Notes under the pieces: generated by a model
Told to the model about the DNA's origin: nothing
The model's database searches: none
What the model saw: the letters and a program-made list of their open reading frames with translations, nothing else
In this document: positions 1-8,787 of the stretch, one piece after another
Numbering within the stretch: position 1 is the stretch's first letter
How the letters are laid out: the number at the start of each line of letters is the position of its first letter
Program-made: the position numbers and the translations under genes
Source: Enterocloster hominis (ex Liu et al. 2021)
Lineage (GTDB): Bacteria > Bacillota > Clostridia > Lachnospirales > Lachnospiraceae
Length of the DNA stretch: 64,000 bases
Direction: 5' to 3'
NCBI GenBank assembly: GCA_014385265.1
Contig: JACRTJ010000013.1
Coordinates: 1-64,000 of the forward strand

Positions 1-101
1 ATCCAAAAGTTTAGATTTTCCCACAATGCTTATCTTTTGGTCTTTGGTTCGGAATAGTGTAGTGCTGGCGGTCTATCTCTTGTTTTCGGTTGCTTGCTTC
101 C

Positions 102-242
102 TTACCGTACATGAGCATTCGCGCCCGGATTGTCGTTGCCGTAGCCCTCCATGAGATTGATAACGCCCCAGATACCAAGCCCGGCTCCAAGTGCTACAAC
201 AAGGGTCTGCAAAACGTCTACTGCGCTATTGAAAAATGCCAT
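102..242 (-). pseudogene. Maff2-family ICE membrane protein, C-terminally truncated
   Basis: The frame gives 46 residues beginning MAFFNSAVDVLQ and running through GLGIWGVINLMEGYGNDNPGA, which is the N-terminal part of the small hydrophobic Maff2 family encoded next to virD4 in Firmicutes ICEs. Family members normally continue for some 25 more residues with a second hydrophobic stretch. Here the frame leaves the family after NPGA and stops at NAHVR. The start has an AAAGGA-type ribosome binding site. The sequence to the left (1-101) is not recognisable conjugation DNA, so another insertion or rearrangement probably begins near position 120. The truncation is inferred from my memory of the family. 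Confidence 0.65.
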
Positions 243-315
243 AAATAAATCCTTTCTGCCGCGTCTGCGGCTGTCCGGCAAGCGGACAAAAGGCGGTCAG
301 CGTATGCCGCCGCAT

Positions 316-387
316 AAAAAAACCGCCCTCTGGTAAAGGCGGCTGTCCCCGCGCTGCGTAAGTTCTGCGGCGCGGCGGTATTCAGTT
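316..387 (-). terminator. Leader terminator with AACTGAATAC element, upstream of Maff2
   Basis: On the minus strand a CCGCC/GGCGG hairpin (323-342) is followed by seven T (322-316). About 35 nt upstream lies the decamer AACTGAATAC (378-387), with a second GC-rich stem between them. The same decamer upstream of a terminator recurs at 5727-5791 and 20474-20540. The unit sits between the 56-aa gene and Maff2, so it could be a plain terminator or an attenuator. Confidence 0.6.
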
Positions 388-526
388 GTAGGGGGGTGCG
401 GCTCCTGCCGCTGTGTGCTGCGCCGGAAAGTAGGGGCGCGTATCATGTAGCCGATATTGATATATGTGATTGCTTCGATTCCTCCTTTCGGTGTCCCGCT
501 GTGCTGCCGGACGGGTATTATTCAGA

Positions 527-628
527 CTTGCGGGAAGTGAATAGCTTGCATAGCAAGGTGTTCGCTTCCCGCAAGTTCACAAAGGGGTAGCTGCCGCAAG
601 GCAGCGTAGGGGAAGTGTAGCTTCCCCT
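527..628. repeat. Three consecutive hairpins in the ICE intergenic region
   Basis: Three inverted repeats follow one another. The first (527-575) has arms of about 23 nt starting CTTGCGGGAAG with about three mismatches. The second (590-605) is a 6-bp stem closed by a GCAA loop. The third (608-628) has AGGGGAAG paired to CTTCCCCT around a 5-nt loop. They lie between the 56-aa gene and Maff2 in a 410-nt stretch without a convincing gene. Their function is unknown. Confidence 0.55.
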
Positions 629-659
629 GTCCCCCCCTCCCCGGCGGTCTGCCATGCTG

Positions 660-830
660 TCACTGTTGAGGGATAAGCCCCCGGCGCGTGACATACTCCG
701 TTGCAAAACGGCGGTGTTCCGCTTCCTTTTCCCGCCAATACTCCCATAATGCAGCGTCGGCGGCTTCCGCAACATTCATTAAAAACCGTTCAAGCTGCTT
801 TTGTTTTTCCTCTGCGCTACGTTTCCTCAT
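660..830 (-). CDS. Small conserved ICE protein of 56 aa
   Basis: A charged 56-residue protein (MRKRSAEEKQKQLERFL...) whose start overlaps the last codons of virD4 by 14 nt, indicating translational coupling. The sequence is helical and rich in Glu, Arg and Ala, with no signal peptide or membrane segment. Proteins like this are found directly after virD4 in related ICEs, but I know of no assigned function. The frame extends upstream in phase, but that part only shadows virD4, so the start at 830 is preferred. Confidence 0.6.
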   Translation of the reverse strand: MRKRSAEEKQKQLERFLMNVAEAADAALWEYWREKEAEHRRFATEYVTRRGLIPQQ

Positions 831-1659
831 GGTCTGCGTCCTCCTGTAAGTCTGCTGCGTCAATCTCGTAATAGTCAAAAACCTCGTCGGGCTTGACAAT
901 GGCGGGGCGGCGTTTAAGGTGCTTTTCCATGTCAAAGGCGTTCTTCGGGTCTGCGTCGGATAGGTACTTGTATTTCGGGTGTTTCGTTATGTCGAATTTG
1001 TCCGAAAAGAACGGGCGCACCCCGCGTAGCTGCAAGATACATTTCCCTCCGTCCATGACTGCGATTTCATCTTCCGTCATAAGCTGCTTTCCCAATTTCT
1101 GATAGTTCAGCCCATGCGAAAGCTCCCGCCCCCTTGTTTCGGAAGTGTTGAAGCTGTCTATCGTTTCCTTGCCTAAAATCTCCGATATTTCTTTGAGCGT
1201 GGTTTTTTCCTTGCCGCCCAAGAAAAGCGTGGTGTCGCAGTTGCCGACTATGGTATCGGCGTTGTCCTTGTAGATTGCCTTTAGCTGTGACTGGCTCTGC
1301 AAGATGATTGACGCGGAGATTTCCCGGCTCCGTATGGTTGCGATTAGTTTCTCAAATTTGGGGATTTGCCCGATATTCGCAAATTCATCAAGTAAGCACC
1401 GTACATGGACGGGAAGCCGCCCGCCGTATTCATCATCTGCTTTGTCGCACAAGAGGTTGAATAGCTGTGTGTAGAGAATACTCACGACAAAGTTAAAGGT
1501 GTCGTCGGTGTCGCTGATAATCACGAAAAGGGCGGTCTTTCTGTCACCTATGGTGTCAAGCTCCATTTCGTCGGTTTCCATAAGCTCCCGCAGCTCCTTA
1601 ATGTCGAATGGGGCTAACCTCGCGCCGCATGAGATAAGTATGCTTTTTGCGGTCTTGCC
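817..1659 (-). pseudogene. virD4: Coupling protein VirD4/TraG, C-terminal fragment (280 codons)
   Basis: This is the 3' part of the type IV coupling protein that delivers relaxase-DNA complexes to the conjugation channel. Visible features are the ISCGARLAPFD region, the Walker B-like stretch LLDEFANIGQIPKF and the ILQSQSQLKAIY motif. It lacks the membrane segments and Walker A, which sit on the other fragment at 17613-18581. The first codon GGC (1659-1657) continues exactly from the GG at the end of the N-terminal fragment, so the gene was split by the 15.96-kb insertion. Rejoining would give 322 + 280 = 602 residues, normal for this family. The first internal ATG is at 1581, so a truncated product is possible but unlikely to function. 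Confidence 0.9.
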
Positions 1660-1703
1660 AGAGACGAAAAGTCAAGGACTTTTTCATCAAATTCACAAAG
1701 AAG

Positions 1704-1862
1704 TCACATTTTGCGGACTTCCTCACGGAGCAGACGCTTGATTTTGTCCTCCATCGTCTCTTTTGCGGTCTGGCTGAAATGGACACGGACGATATAGGTT
1801 GTCTTGCCGATCTGCTTTCTGACAGTCGGGCAAGTGGCGGTGTTAGTTGCGGTATTGTTCAT
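1704..1862 (-). CDS. tnpW: Transposon-encoded protein TnpW (52 aa)
   Basis: A 52-residue protein starting MNNTATNTATCP and ending LLREEVRKM, matching my recollection of the TnpW family found in Tn4451-like and related mobilizable transposons. It has a strong AGGAGG ribosome binding site 7 nt before the ATG. It is the last gene at the left end of the outer element, ending about 45 nt from the virD4 junction. The role of TnpW is not established. The C-terminal half is basic and helical, compatible with DNA or protein binding. Confidence 0.8.
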   Translation of the reverse strand: MNNTATNTATCPTVRKQIGKTTYIVRVHFSQTAKETMEDKIKRLLREEVRKM

Positions 1863-2004
1863 TCAAAATCCTCCTGTAAATGAAAAATGCCCGGTGACTG
1901 TTCATCATCGGGCGGTGTCGGTATGATGGAACAAGGCAAGGCGGCAACATTAAGGTATCTATAAAAACCTTGCCGTCTTTGCCACGCTTGCCGTGTTCCT
2001 GTTG

Positions 2005-3876
2005 TCAGTTTCGGAGATAGCAGACCCATGCTGTGCTGTCTTTCTCGGTCACAAGTCTGTCCCCGATACGGCTCTTTGCCGTTCTCATGGTGCGTGAAGA
2101 AATCCCATGCTCATTGACTGCCTTTTCCAACTCTGCGCTCGGCATACGCTTTCCGTCCGCAAGCAGTTCCAGAATGAGCATTTGCGCCTGTGCGGTCTTG
2201 CTCTCGGTCTTGGCGGTGTCTGTCCCGGCAAGAAGCTCGTCAGCGGTAATGTCATAAGCCCCTATCCACTCAAAACCTTTCTCATCTCCCAGAGAAAAGG
2301 CAAGGGACTGTCCGGGCGGCGCAAGGGAGCTTTTCTCATGGATAAGCACCCTCGTTGTCGGACTGTCCTTCAGCTTGCCAATAAAGAGCAGACTGCGGAC
2401 TGCCGCCGTGATGTCGATAGACCCTAATCCCCGATAGGTGCTTTGCGTTCCTGCGGCTTTGTTCAGGTGTCCGATCAGCACGATAGCGCACCCGGTAGCC
2501 TGTGCAATGTCTCCCAAACTGCGGAATATCGGGCGCACCTCGTTTGCTCTGTTCATGTCCACATCTGCGCCCAGAAACGCCTGTACCGGGTCAATGATAA
2601 CAAGCCTTGCGTTGTTCTCACGGATTGCCCTTGCTATGCGCTCATCGGCAAGGGTCAGCGGTGTGTCCCTATCGTCAATGACAAGCACTCTTTCAAGGTC
2701 TGCTTCCGCTTCCATCAGCCGGGGCTTGACGGTATCGCCCAGACCGTCCTCTGCGGTCTGGTAGATGATATTGAAAGGCTCAATTGTCTCCATACCGGGC
2801 AAAGGCTTTCGGTTGGTGCAAGCCGCCGCAAGACGCATGGCAAAGTAGGTCTTGCCCTCGCCGGGGTTGCCCTGTATGATGGTCAGCTTTCCAAAGGGAA
2901 TATACGGAAACCATAACCAATCCACGCTCGTAAGCTCCACATCTGCCATGCGGAGCATGGGGACAGGCTGGGCGGTGGGCAGCTCTCGCAGCGTGATTGT
3001 CTCGGCTATGAATTTGCGGCTGGGAATGTCCCCTTGCTGACGGAGAACAACGTTCCAGTCTTTCCTTGCCGGGACAAGGCGAATGACGGCGATCTCGCCG
3101 GGAATGGACTGTGCCAGTCGGGTACAGGCATCGCTTCCTGCGGTGTCGCTGTCAAGGCAGAGGAACACTTTTCGGGTGTCCTTGCGTTCAGAAAGGAAAC
3201 GGTCAAGGGCTTTGCCCGAAACGCCGCCCAGGGCAAGATAGCTTCGATTTTTCCAGTCCTGCGGGTAAAGGCAGATAAAGGACAAAAGGTCTATCGGTGC
3301 TTCAAAGACAAAGAGCTGATTGCCGTTTCCCTCATAGCGGAACGGATAGGACTTGTCAGACCCGGCAATGTCCTGTCTGAATGGGTCTGCCGTTCCTCGC
3401 ACATGGGCGTATCTCGGCGTACCGCTTCGGTCTCTGCCGACAAACACAACATTGTGCCGCTTTGCGTCCTCGTAAATATCCCCGGAAAGAAGAAAAGTCT
3501 CAACAAGCGTTTTGTTGAGACCTCGGCTTTCGCAAAGATATTGAATTGCTCTGTCGGCTGTTCGGTTGTGCAAGGGCAAGTGGAACGCTGTGGGCGGTGC
3601 TGTGGTGGCTTCGGTCTGTCCCTCGCCGTTTTCGCCTGTCAACATCTGAACAGCTTCGGGAAAGGACTTGCCGTAAAACTCCATGACGAAATCAATGGGA
3701 TAGCCGCCCTTGCTCTGGCTGTGGCGAAACCACTTGTTTCCCCGGACGGTCAGGCTGTCATGTTCTTTCCAACGGTATTCCCGTCCGCTTTTGATAAGTG
3801 TCTCTCCCTGTGTGCGGAGAAAATCTTCCAGACTGACGGCGTTTGCCCGGTCAATCTGTGCTTGGGTGTAATTCAT
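2005..3876 (-). CDS. Toprim primase-like / RepA-type AAA ATPase (623 aa)
   Basis: Residues 1-80 look like a CHC2-type or DUF3991 DNA-binding region. Residues 185-250 form a toprim domain with FEAPIDLL and the LDSDTAG DxD motif. Residues 325-510 form a RecA/RepA-like ATPase with Walker A GNPGEGKT (336-343), Walker B LVIIDP (425-430) and the LIGHLNK sensor (467-473). A winged-helix-like tail follows. The protein probably primes and unwinds DNA during replication or transfer of the element. The start overlaps the end of the relaxase gene by 4 nt (ATGA), so the two are co-translated. Confidence 0.85.
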   Translation of the reverse strand: MNYTQAQIDRANAVSLEDFLRTQGETLIKSGREYRWKEHDSLTVRGNKWFRHSQSKGGYPIDFVMEFYGKSFPEAVQMLTGENGEGQTEATTAPPTAFHLPLHNRTADRAIQYLCESRGLNKTLVETFLLSGDIYEDAKRHNVVFVGRDRSGTPRYAHVRGTADPFRQDIAGSDKSYPFRYEGNGNQLFVFEAPIDLLSFICLYPQDWKNRSYLALGGVSGKALDRFLSERKDTRKVFLCLDSDTAGSDACTRLAQSIPGEIAVIRLVPARKDWNVVLRQQGDIPSRKFIAETITLRELPTAQPVPMLRMADVELTSVDWLWFPYIPFGKLTIIQGNPGEGKTYFAMRLAAACTNRKPLPGMETIEPFNIIYQTAEDGLGDTVKPRLMEAEADLERVLVIDDRDTPLTLADERIARAIRENNARLVIIDPVQAFLGADVDMNRANEVRPIFRSLGDIAQATGCAIVLIGHLNKAAGTQSTYRGLGSIDITAAVRSLLFIGKLKDSPTTRVLIHEKSSLAPPGQSLAFSLGDEKGFEWIGAYDITADELLAGTDTAKTESKTAQAQMLILELLADGKRMPSAELEKAVNEHGISSRTMRTAKSRIGDRLVTEKDSTAWVCYLRN

Positions 3877-5369
3877 CGGGATAGTTCCTCCTTTTTCTGT
3901 CGTGTTTGGGGTCGATTTTGGAGCTTTTGTTCCTCTGTACGCTCGTTAAATCGGGCGGCAGTATCTACGCATGACTTGACCTTCCAAAGGCGGTGTAAAT
4001 CGTCTCTGACAGCCTTAAACTCGCCATAGGTGGTTTCGTGCGCCTGTTCCAGCTCGTCATACTCGTCGGACAGCTTTTTCATATCCACCTTGCCGTCCGG
4101 GAACTCCCCGGTCAGCTTTCGTCTGGCGGCGTAGAACTGTATCAGTTCCGCTTCATGCTCTGCCTTGTACTTGGCTCTGGGCTTCTCAAACTTGATTTTC
4201 TGCAAGCCGTCATAGACAGGCTTCAAGTTCTGGAAAGCAGCGGAGCTGTCATAGAGCTGCTTGATTTCTTTCATTCGTGCGGTCTGCCCGTCCAGCGTTT
4301 TCTTCAAGCTCTCTGTGGTGGAGCTGTGTTCATTGACACGGCTTTCCAAATCTTCAAGAGTGTAAATGCCGTTTGCCCGGAGATAATTGAAAGTCTCGTT
4401 CATCTCCTTTAGGTTGCTGACCTTGCCTTTCTGCGAATATGCCCCGGCTCTGCGGCTGGTGTAATAGGCGTTCAGCAGAGAAACAAGGTCGGGTGCCTGC
4501 GGCTTGGCAAGCTCCGCTTTTGCTTCGGCAATCCAATCAAACAGGAGAGCGATTTTCTTCTTGATGTCCCGGATAACGGCATTGGTCGCTCTGATCCAGC
4601 GGTTGAACTCGCCTTTCTCGGTGCGTATGCCTTTCTTCTCCATTGCCCGGACGGTTGCGCCCTCATGGACGGTGGGAAGAAGCTCCACACCCTGACGCTC
4701 ATAGCTCCGGTGGTCGATACGAACATCAATACCTTTTTCCGCAAACTTGGCATTGCATAGCTCCGCCCATGCTTCACGCCAATGTTCCAGCGTTTCGGGA
4801 CTGCCCCAGTCGGTAGTGGGAACGGCGTTGAACACAAACTTTCCGTCTGCGTCTCGGATACGGTTGCCGTCCTCGTCCAGCTCATACACCCGGCGTTGCT
4901 TTAGTCCCCATTTGCCGTTTTGCTCAATGGGGCGGATGGGGCAAAGCACATGAAAATGCGGGTTTGGTATGCCGCCGTCCTCCCGGTCTGGCTGGTGTAC
5001 GGCGAAGTCAACCACCATGCCACGGCTCACAAAGTTCTCCAATAAAAATTGCCTTGCAAGAGCGATGTTTTCCTCAAGGGAAAATTCATTCTGCAAGGCA
5101 ATGTCAAAGCTGTATGCAAGCTGGGCGTTCTTTCCACGCTCGGCTTTTTCCACGGCGTTCCATAGGGTCTGGCGGTCTGCGTATTCTGGCGGTGCATGGG
5201 ACGGCAAGAGAATGTCAGAGCAGATCACGCCGCCCTTGCGGGTGTAGTCGCTGTATTCGCCGTAATACTCGCTATACAATCGCTCCCCGGCACGGTAGGC
5301 GGCAGAAGCAATAGCGGACTGTCCTGCGCTTCGCTTAGTCTGCGTGACGCTCAGATGAAATAGTGCCAT
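3873..5369 (-). CDS. MobA/MobL relaxase of the outer element (498 aa)
   Basis: The N-terminal ~240 residues carry the MobA/MobL (MOBQ) nuclease domain: the opening MALFHLSVTQTKRSAGQSA, the AYRAGERL segment and the histidine motif NPHFHVLCPIRP that binds metal. The C-terminal half is coiled coil. Such relaxases nick oriT and pilot single-stranded DNA through a helper conjugation channel. The start has an AAAGGAG site and overlaps DUF3847 by 35 nt. The cognate oriT is predicted at 6561-6595. Family members are usually 450-600 aa, so this one is full length. Confidence 0.9.
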   Translation of the reverse strand: MALFHLSVTQTKRSAGQSAIASAAYRAGERLYSEYYGEYSDYTRKGGVICSDILLPSHAPPEYADRQTLWNAVEKAERGKNAQLAYSFDIALQNEFSLEENIALARQFLLENFVSRGMVVDFAVHQPDREDGGIPNPHFHVLCPIRPIEQNGKWGLKQRRVYELDEDGNRIRDADGKFVFNAVPTTDWGSPETLEHWREAWAELCNAKFAEKGIDVRIDHRSYERQGVELLPTVHEGATVRAMEKKGIRTEKGEFNRWIRATNAVIRDIKKKIALLFDWIAEAKAELAKPQAPDLVSLLNAYYTSRRAGAYSQKGKVSNLKEMNETFNYLRANGIYTLEDLESRVNEHSSTTESLKKTLDGQTARMKEIKQLYDSSAAFQNLKPVYDGLQKIKFEKPRAKYKAEHEAELIQFYAARRKLTGEFPDGKVDMKKLSDEYDELEQAHETTYGEFKAVRDDLHRLWKVKSCVDTAARFNERTEEQKLQNRPQTRQKKEELSR

Positions 5370-5694
5370 CGGCTTTCAGCTCCTTTTCTCTGTTTGCTTG
5401 GCTGATGTGGGTAATCGCCATGTGACGGACGGCTCGCTGGACTTCGGACAGGGAAAAGATGTGTTCCATCAGCTCTGTCATTTCGGTGCGTGTGAGATCT
5501 TTGACCTCCGGGGCAAGGCTCTCAATCGTGCCGCCCAGATTGCAAAGGCGGTGGGTGCGCTTGGTGCGTTCGCCTTTCTCCAGATATTTCTTTCTGTTCT
5601 CCAGACGCTCCAGCTTGTGCTGTTCCTGTGCAAGCTGCGTCTCGGCTCGTTCCTTTTCGGCTCGGAGCTGTTCAAGGGTTTTTGGTTTTGTCAT
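5335..5694 (-). CDS. DUF3847 mobilization accessory protein (119 aa)
   Basis: A charged, coiled-coil protein with the family hallmark KRTHRLCNLGGTIESL. DUF3847 genes stand directly before MobL relaxases in Firmicutes mobilizable elements, and three copies occur in this window, each next to a relaxase. A role as an oriT-binding or relaxosome accessory protein is inferred from this pairing. The start is preceded by AAGGAGG at good spacing. The 3' end overlaps the relaxase gene in another frame. Confidence 0.85.
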   Translation of the reverse strand: MTKPKTLEQLRAEKERAETQLAQEQHKLERLENRKKYLEKGERTKRTHRLCNLGGTIESLAPEVKDLTRTEMTELMEHIFSLSEVQRAVRHMAITHISQANREKELKADGTISSERHAD

Positions 5695-5726
5695 TGTAAT
5701 TGACCTCCTTTTTTGATTTTAGGGAT

Positions 5727-5791
5727 AAAAAAAGACCGTCAACTTTTCGCAGATTGCGACCAGTCAACGGTCAGTTTTTCGGTATTCAGTT
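5727..5791 (-). terminator. Terminator with AACTGAATAC element upstream of DUF3847
   Basis: On the minus strand the stem GACCGTTGACT/AGTTGACGGTC (5772-5734) is followed by seven T (5733-5727). The decamer AACTGAATAC (5791-5782) lies 9 nt upstream. It is the second of three such units in the window. It could end transcription of the 174-aa gene or attenuate the DUF3847-mob operon. Confidence 0.7.
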
Positions 5792-5821
5792 GTTGTGTTC
5801 AGTTCGGTAAATTGAAGTTGG

Positions 5822-6346
5822 TCAAAGTTGTTGGCGAAGATATTCCACAACATTTCCATTCGTATCATAGAAACAGATGTTTCCTACATTGAGGGGCAGG
5901 ACAATGGCGAAAGGCTTGCCACTATCAATATCAATCACCTGAATGCCGTTGCCATCATCTACTTCAAGTCGAACAATATTTTGGGTATTCATTGAGATAA
6001 ATGCCCTTTCGTTATTTCCCTCAACAACAAACTCTGCAATGTAATCATCAACCTCAACTATATCTCCACCACCACGGAAGAAATATCCAAAAGACAAGCC
6101 AGGGCGATTTACATAGACAGAAAAAGTGTGGTCTGTCTTGTCCTGTGGGTAAGAAATAAATGCAGCCATTGTGTCGGAAATGCTTCCATCAACAATCCAA
6201 TCATCCAAAATTTTTTGAGATTGGCGAATGTCTGCTTCTAAACTGTTTGCGGTTTTACCAATGTCATTGTTTGCATAAAGGAAACCGAAAACCAACACAC
6301 AAGCCAAAATAACACCCAAGAGGATTATGGGTAATTTCTTTTTCAT
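5822..6346 (-). CDS. Membrane-anchored protein of unknown function (174 aa)
   Basis: The start at 6346 is chosen for its AAGGAGTGTG ribosome binding site. One N-terminal hydrophobic segment (residues 5-24, LPIILLGVILACVLVF) acts as an anchor or uncleaved signal. The rest, about 145 residues, is predicted to lie outside the membrane and is rich in beta-strand-type residues, with no recognised domain or catalytic motif. There is a Cys at 16 but no clear lipobox. It lies between oriT and the DUF3847-mob operon of the outer element and is probably accessory cargo. Confidence 0.65.
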   Translation of the reverse strand: MKKKLPIILLGVILACVLVFGFLYANNDIGKTANSLEADIRQSQKILDDWIVDGSISDTMAAFISYPQDKTDHTFSVYVNRPGLSFGYFFRGGGDIVEVDDYIAEFVVEGNNERAFISMNTQNIVRLEVDDGNGIQVIDIDSGKPFAIVLPLNVGNICFYDTNGNVVEYLRQQL

Positions 6347-6560
6347 AGAATCACACTCCTTTATCAAATTAAGATTCTTGATTTTCAAACTTGCTGGCGG
6401 CGAACGGTTTGTCAAAACCGTTTGCGGACGGCAAGTCCACAGGGGATAGCCGCTTTAGCGGCGCAAGGGGGTGTAGCCACCTTGACGGAACGAAGTGACG
6501 CAACATTCTCGGTCATGCAGTTTTCTTCTGCTGACGGAGAATGAAGCTCCGCAGGACGCA

Positions 6561-6595
6561 CTACTCTCGACAGAGAGTATAGAAGTGCGCCCTTT
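6561..6595 (+). other. oriT: Predicted oriT of the outer element (RSF1010/MOBQ type)
   Basis: A perfect inverted repeat TACTCTC-GACA-GAGAGTA (6562-6579) is followed by TAG and AAGTGCGCCCT (6583-6593). This is the architecture of the RSF1010/R1162 oriT, in which the nick falls inside TGCG/CCCT. It lies upstream of the MobL relaxase on the opposite strand. The same arrangement occurs at the other two relaxase loci of this window, which strengthens the call. Confidence 0.8.
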
Positions 6596-6639
6596 AGTTC
6601 CTAAAGGGATTTTATCAGTTCGCCAAACAAGAAGTTGTT

Positions 6640-6783
6640 TTACTTGCGTTCCATAAATCCTACGATTGAAAAAATCAATCCTACAATCCCAATTCCGATA
6701 ACGAGCAGCCCCATTCCTGATGAACAAAGAGAAATTATAATGGCAAAGAGTAGTATTGCAATACCTAATCCAATTTTCTTCAT
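6640..6783 (-). CDS. Tiny membrane protein (47 aa)
   Basis: The frame MKKIGLGIAILLFAIII...GFMERK encodes two adjacent hydrophobic helices (residues 4-19 and 24-42) with a short polar link. It begins 9 nt after a full AAAGGAGG site, which supports translation. No family is recognised. It sits between oriT and the left end of the nested element, so it belongs to the outer transposon. Confidence 0.6.
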   Translation of the reverse strand: MKKIGLGIAILLFAIIISLCSSGMGLLVIGIGIVGLIFSIVGFMERK

Positions 6784-6907
6784 TGTAAATCCTCCTTTAC
6801 AAATCCCGATTGAGATTTCACCTGTTTTAAGAAATTTAATAACTGTTATATTTTATTATTAAATTCTTCGCAACCCCTTGAAAACACTGGATTTGTCGCA
6901 GGTGAGC

Positions 6908-6990
6908 TTTCCCTTATTATTTCCCTTGTGTTATATCGTCCCATCAGTGTTTATGCACTCTGATAAGGGCAAATACAAGGGCAAGAAAAA
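6908..6990. repeat. Left att-like box array of the inner element
   Basis: Two CCCTT boxes (6911-6927) are followed about 35 nt later by two AAGGGCAA boxes (6965-6983) in the opposite orientation. The right-hand array at 15054-15108 has the same arrangement, with TTATTTCCCTTG common to both. Such arrays fit core- and arm-type sites for a tyrosine integrase. The call is inference. Confidence 0.45.
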
Positions 6991-7097
6991 TCTATAAGAC
7001 AGTATAACACAAAATAAAAGTGACATGGTGAACTGATTGAAATGCTTCTTAATTTTTGCTACTACTGATTGATTAAATGATAAGGAGATGGGATACG

Positions 7098-7334
7098 ATG
7101 AGAACAATATTTGCAGAATACAATCCACAGTGCAACAGCATTGATGTATATACTAATACGGGCTATATACTCCGTATTGATTGTTGGGAAGCAGAAAAAA
7201 ATTTAAGAACCACACCTGGATCTGATTGTGCTTTGACATCGCTTGCAATCGATGAGCCATTAGAATATGCAAGGTTATATCTTGATGGGAATTTACAGAT
7301 GTGGGTAGATGCTGAAGATTCATTAGAGTTATGA
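7098..7334 (+). CDS. DUF6061-like small protein (78 aa)
   Basis: The start at 7098 follows TAAGGAGATGG. The protein runs MRTIFAEYNPQ to MWVDAEDSLEL and matches my memory of a small acidic family often annotated DUF6061, found beside mobile elements. There is no signal peptide or membrane segment, and its function is unknown. It is the only gene at this end of the inner element that reads rightward, converging on the MATE gene with the terminator at 7389-7420 between them. Confidence 0.6.
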   Translation: MRTIFAEYNPQCNSIDVYTNTGYILRIDCWEAEKNLRTTPGSDCALTSLAIDEPLEYARLYLDGNLQMWVDAEDSLEL

Positions 7335-7388
7335 TTATTCCAATCAAAATCTACTAGAATTTATTAAAAATTAGCTTCATAATTTTAA

Positions 7389-7420
7389 AAGGACAGCCCT
7401 ATTGCTATGAGGCTGTCCTT
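7389..7420 (-). terminator. Terminator after the MATE gene
   Basis: A 10-bp perfect stem AAGGACAGCC/GGCTGTCCTT separates the convergent DUF6061 and MATE genes. On the minus strand it is followed by TTTTAAAA, so it most likely ends the MarR-MATE operon. Confidence 0.65.
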
Positions 7421-7467
7421 AAAAATACAATAGATAAACCTAGATTATTCTTGCTACTATCTGATTG

Positions 7468-8787
7468 TTAAATTTTCTGTATTCCATATTGCAAATCTCC
7501 CTTTTCGCAATATTTTATTAGTATGAATGCCAGAATCGCTGAAAAAACACGTGCCAATACCGTACTCCACCATATCATAATCTGTCCACCAAATAAAGGT
7601 GGTAAAACAAGCATAAATATCAGCATCAATACTGGTTCAATGAATGTAAGAATGTATGACAATCCACTTTTTTCAGTAGCATAAAATCCAGCTGTCGCTA
7701 TTCTGGTAATCGCAACAAATGGTAATGACACTAAAAATATAGGTACAATTTTAGAAATCTCAATACTTACTTCATAAGAAGCTCCGAAAACCCCTCCAAT
7801 ATTTGCTCTGTTTACATACATGATAATTCCACCACAAACAGCAAGAATTATTGCAAAAATGTATGCCATTCTCTGAACTCCTCTCAGGCTTTCTTGATCC
7901 TTCTCACCATAAAAACGGCTCATTAAAGGTTGACTTCCATCACCTACGCCCTGCAATATGAGATATATGATACAGATAATATAGGATACACATGCATAAG
8001 TTGCAATAGCTTTTTCTCCCCCATAAGAAGCGGAGAATCGGTTTATAAACACCAATGAAATATTAGGAGTCAATGCTAGCCCAAATGGTGCAAGACCTAC
8101 TCTGAATATAGCGCCACACATTTCTTTTACATTTTTTAAGGATACATACACATAAAACTTTTTATTATATAATGCGTATATGATTGCAATTGCTGCAGTC
8201 ACACCCTGTCCGGCTATTGTAGCTGTGGCTGCACCTTTCATGCCCATTTCATATATCCATACAAAGATAAAATCCAGAACAATATTGGTTATGAATCCAC
8301 CAACCATCGCAAACATTGACCAGAAAGAGTTTCCATAATTTCTAATGAATGGCATCATTCCAGTTCCAAGAATCTGCAATATTGCTCCAAGTGCTATAAT
8401 TTTGATATAATCTGTCGCATTTGTTAATATAATTCCATCTGCTCCAAGCAATCCTAAAATTTTAGACGAAAAGGAGTAAATAATTATGGTACTGATAACA
8501 CTTACTATTACAAGAAGCCACCAGCTTGTAGCAATAAATTCTTCTGCCCGTTTTCCTTTCTTTTCTGCTGCATTAATTGAGTAATAAACAGCTCCTCCCA
8601 TACCAATTCCTGTTCCAAGAGCCTGAACCAAAGCCTCAATCGGATATGTAATATTAATAGCCGAAAGTCCAGCATCTCCTATGGTATTGCCTACAAAATA
8701 TCCATCCACTATCGCATATATTCCTGATAATGCAAATGCTATAATAGATGGAATAACATATTTAAAAAATAATGATTTATGATTCAT
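7468..8787 (-). CDS. MATE family efflux transporter (439 aa)
   Basis: About twelve hydrophobic helices in two similar halves, opening with FKYVIPSIIAFALSGIYAIVDGYFVGNTIG, the typical MATE start with the conserved D in the first helix. MATE proteins export drugs or other cationic compounds using Na+ or H+ gradients. The start at 8787 is chosen because it aligns with the family N-terminus and overlaps the marR stop by 11 nt. It is co-transcribed with the MarR regulator and is probably resistance cargo of the inner element. The substrate is unknown. Confidence 0.9.
   Translation of the reverse strand: MNHKSLFFKYVIPSIIAFALSGIYAIVDGYFVGNTIGDAGLSAINITYPIEALVQALGTGIGMGGAVYYSINAAEKKGKRAEEFIATSWWLLVIVSVISTIIIYSFSSKILGLLGADGIILTNATDYIKIIALGAILQILGTGMMPFIRNYGNSFWSMFAMVGGFITNIVLDFIFVWIYEMGMKGAATATIAGQGVTAAIAIIYALYNKKFYVYVSLKNVKEMCGAIFRVGLAPFGLALTPNISLVFINRFSASYGGEKAIATYACVSYIICIIYLILQGVGDGSQPLMSRFYGEKDQESLRGVQRMAYIFAIILAVCGGIIMYVNRANIGGVFGASYEVSIEISKIVPIFLVSLPFVAITRIATAGFYATEKSGLSYILTFIEPVLMLIFMLVLPPLFGGQIMIWWSTVLARVFSAILAFILIKYCEKGDLQYGIQKI

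Noticed and set aside
1-125. Group II intron end in the Maff2 gene
   Set aside because: No GTGYG start, domain V hairpin or reverse-transcriptase sequence can be seen at this edge.
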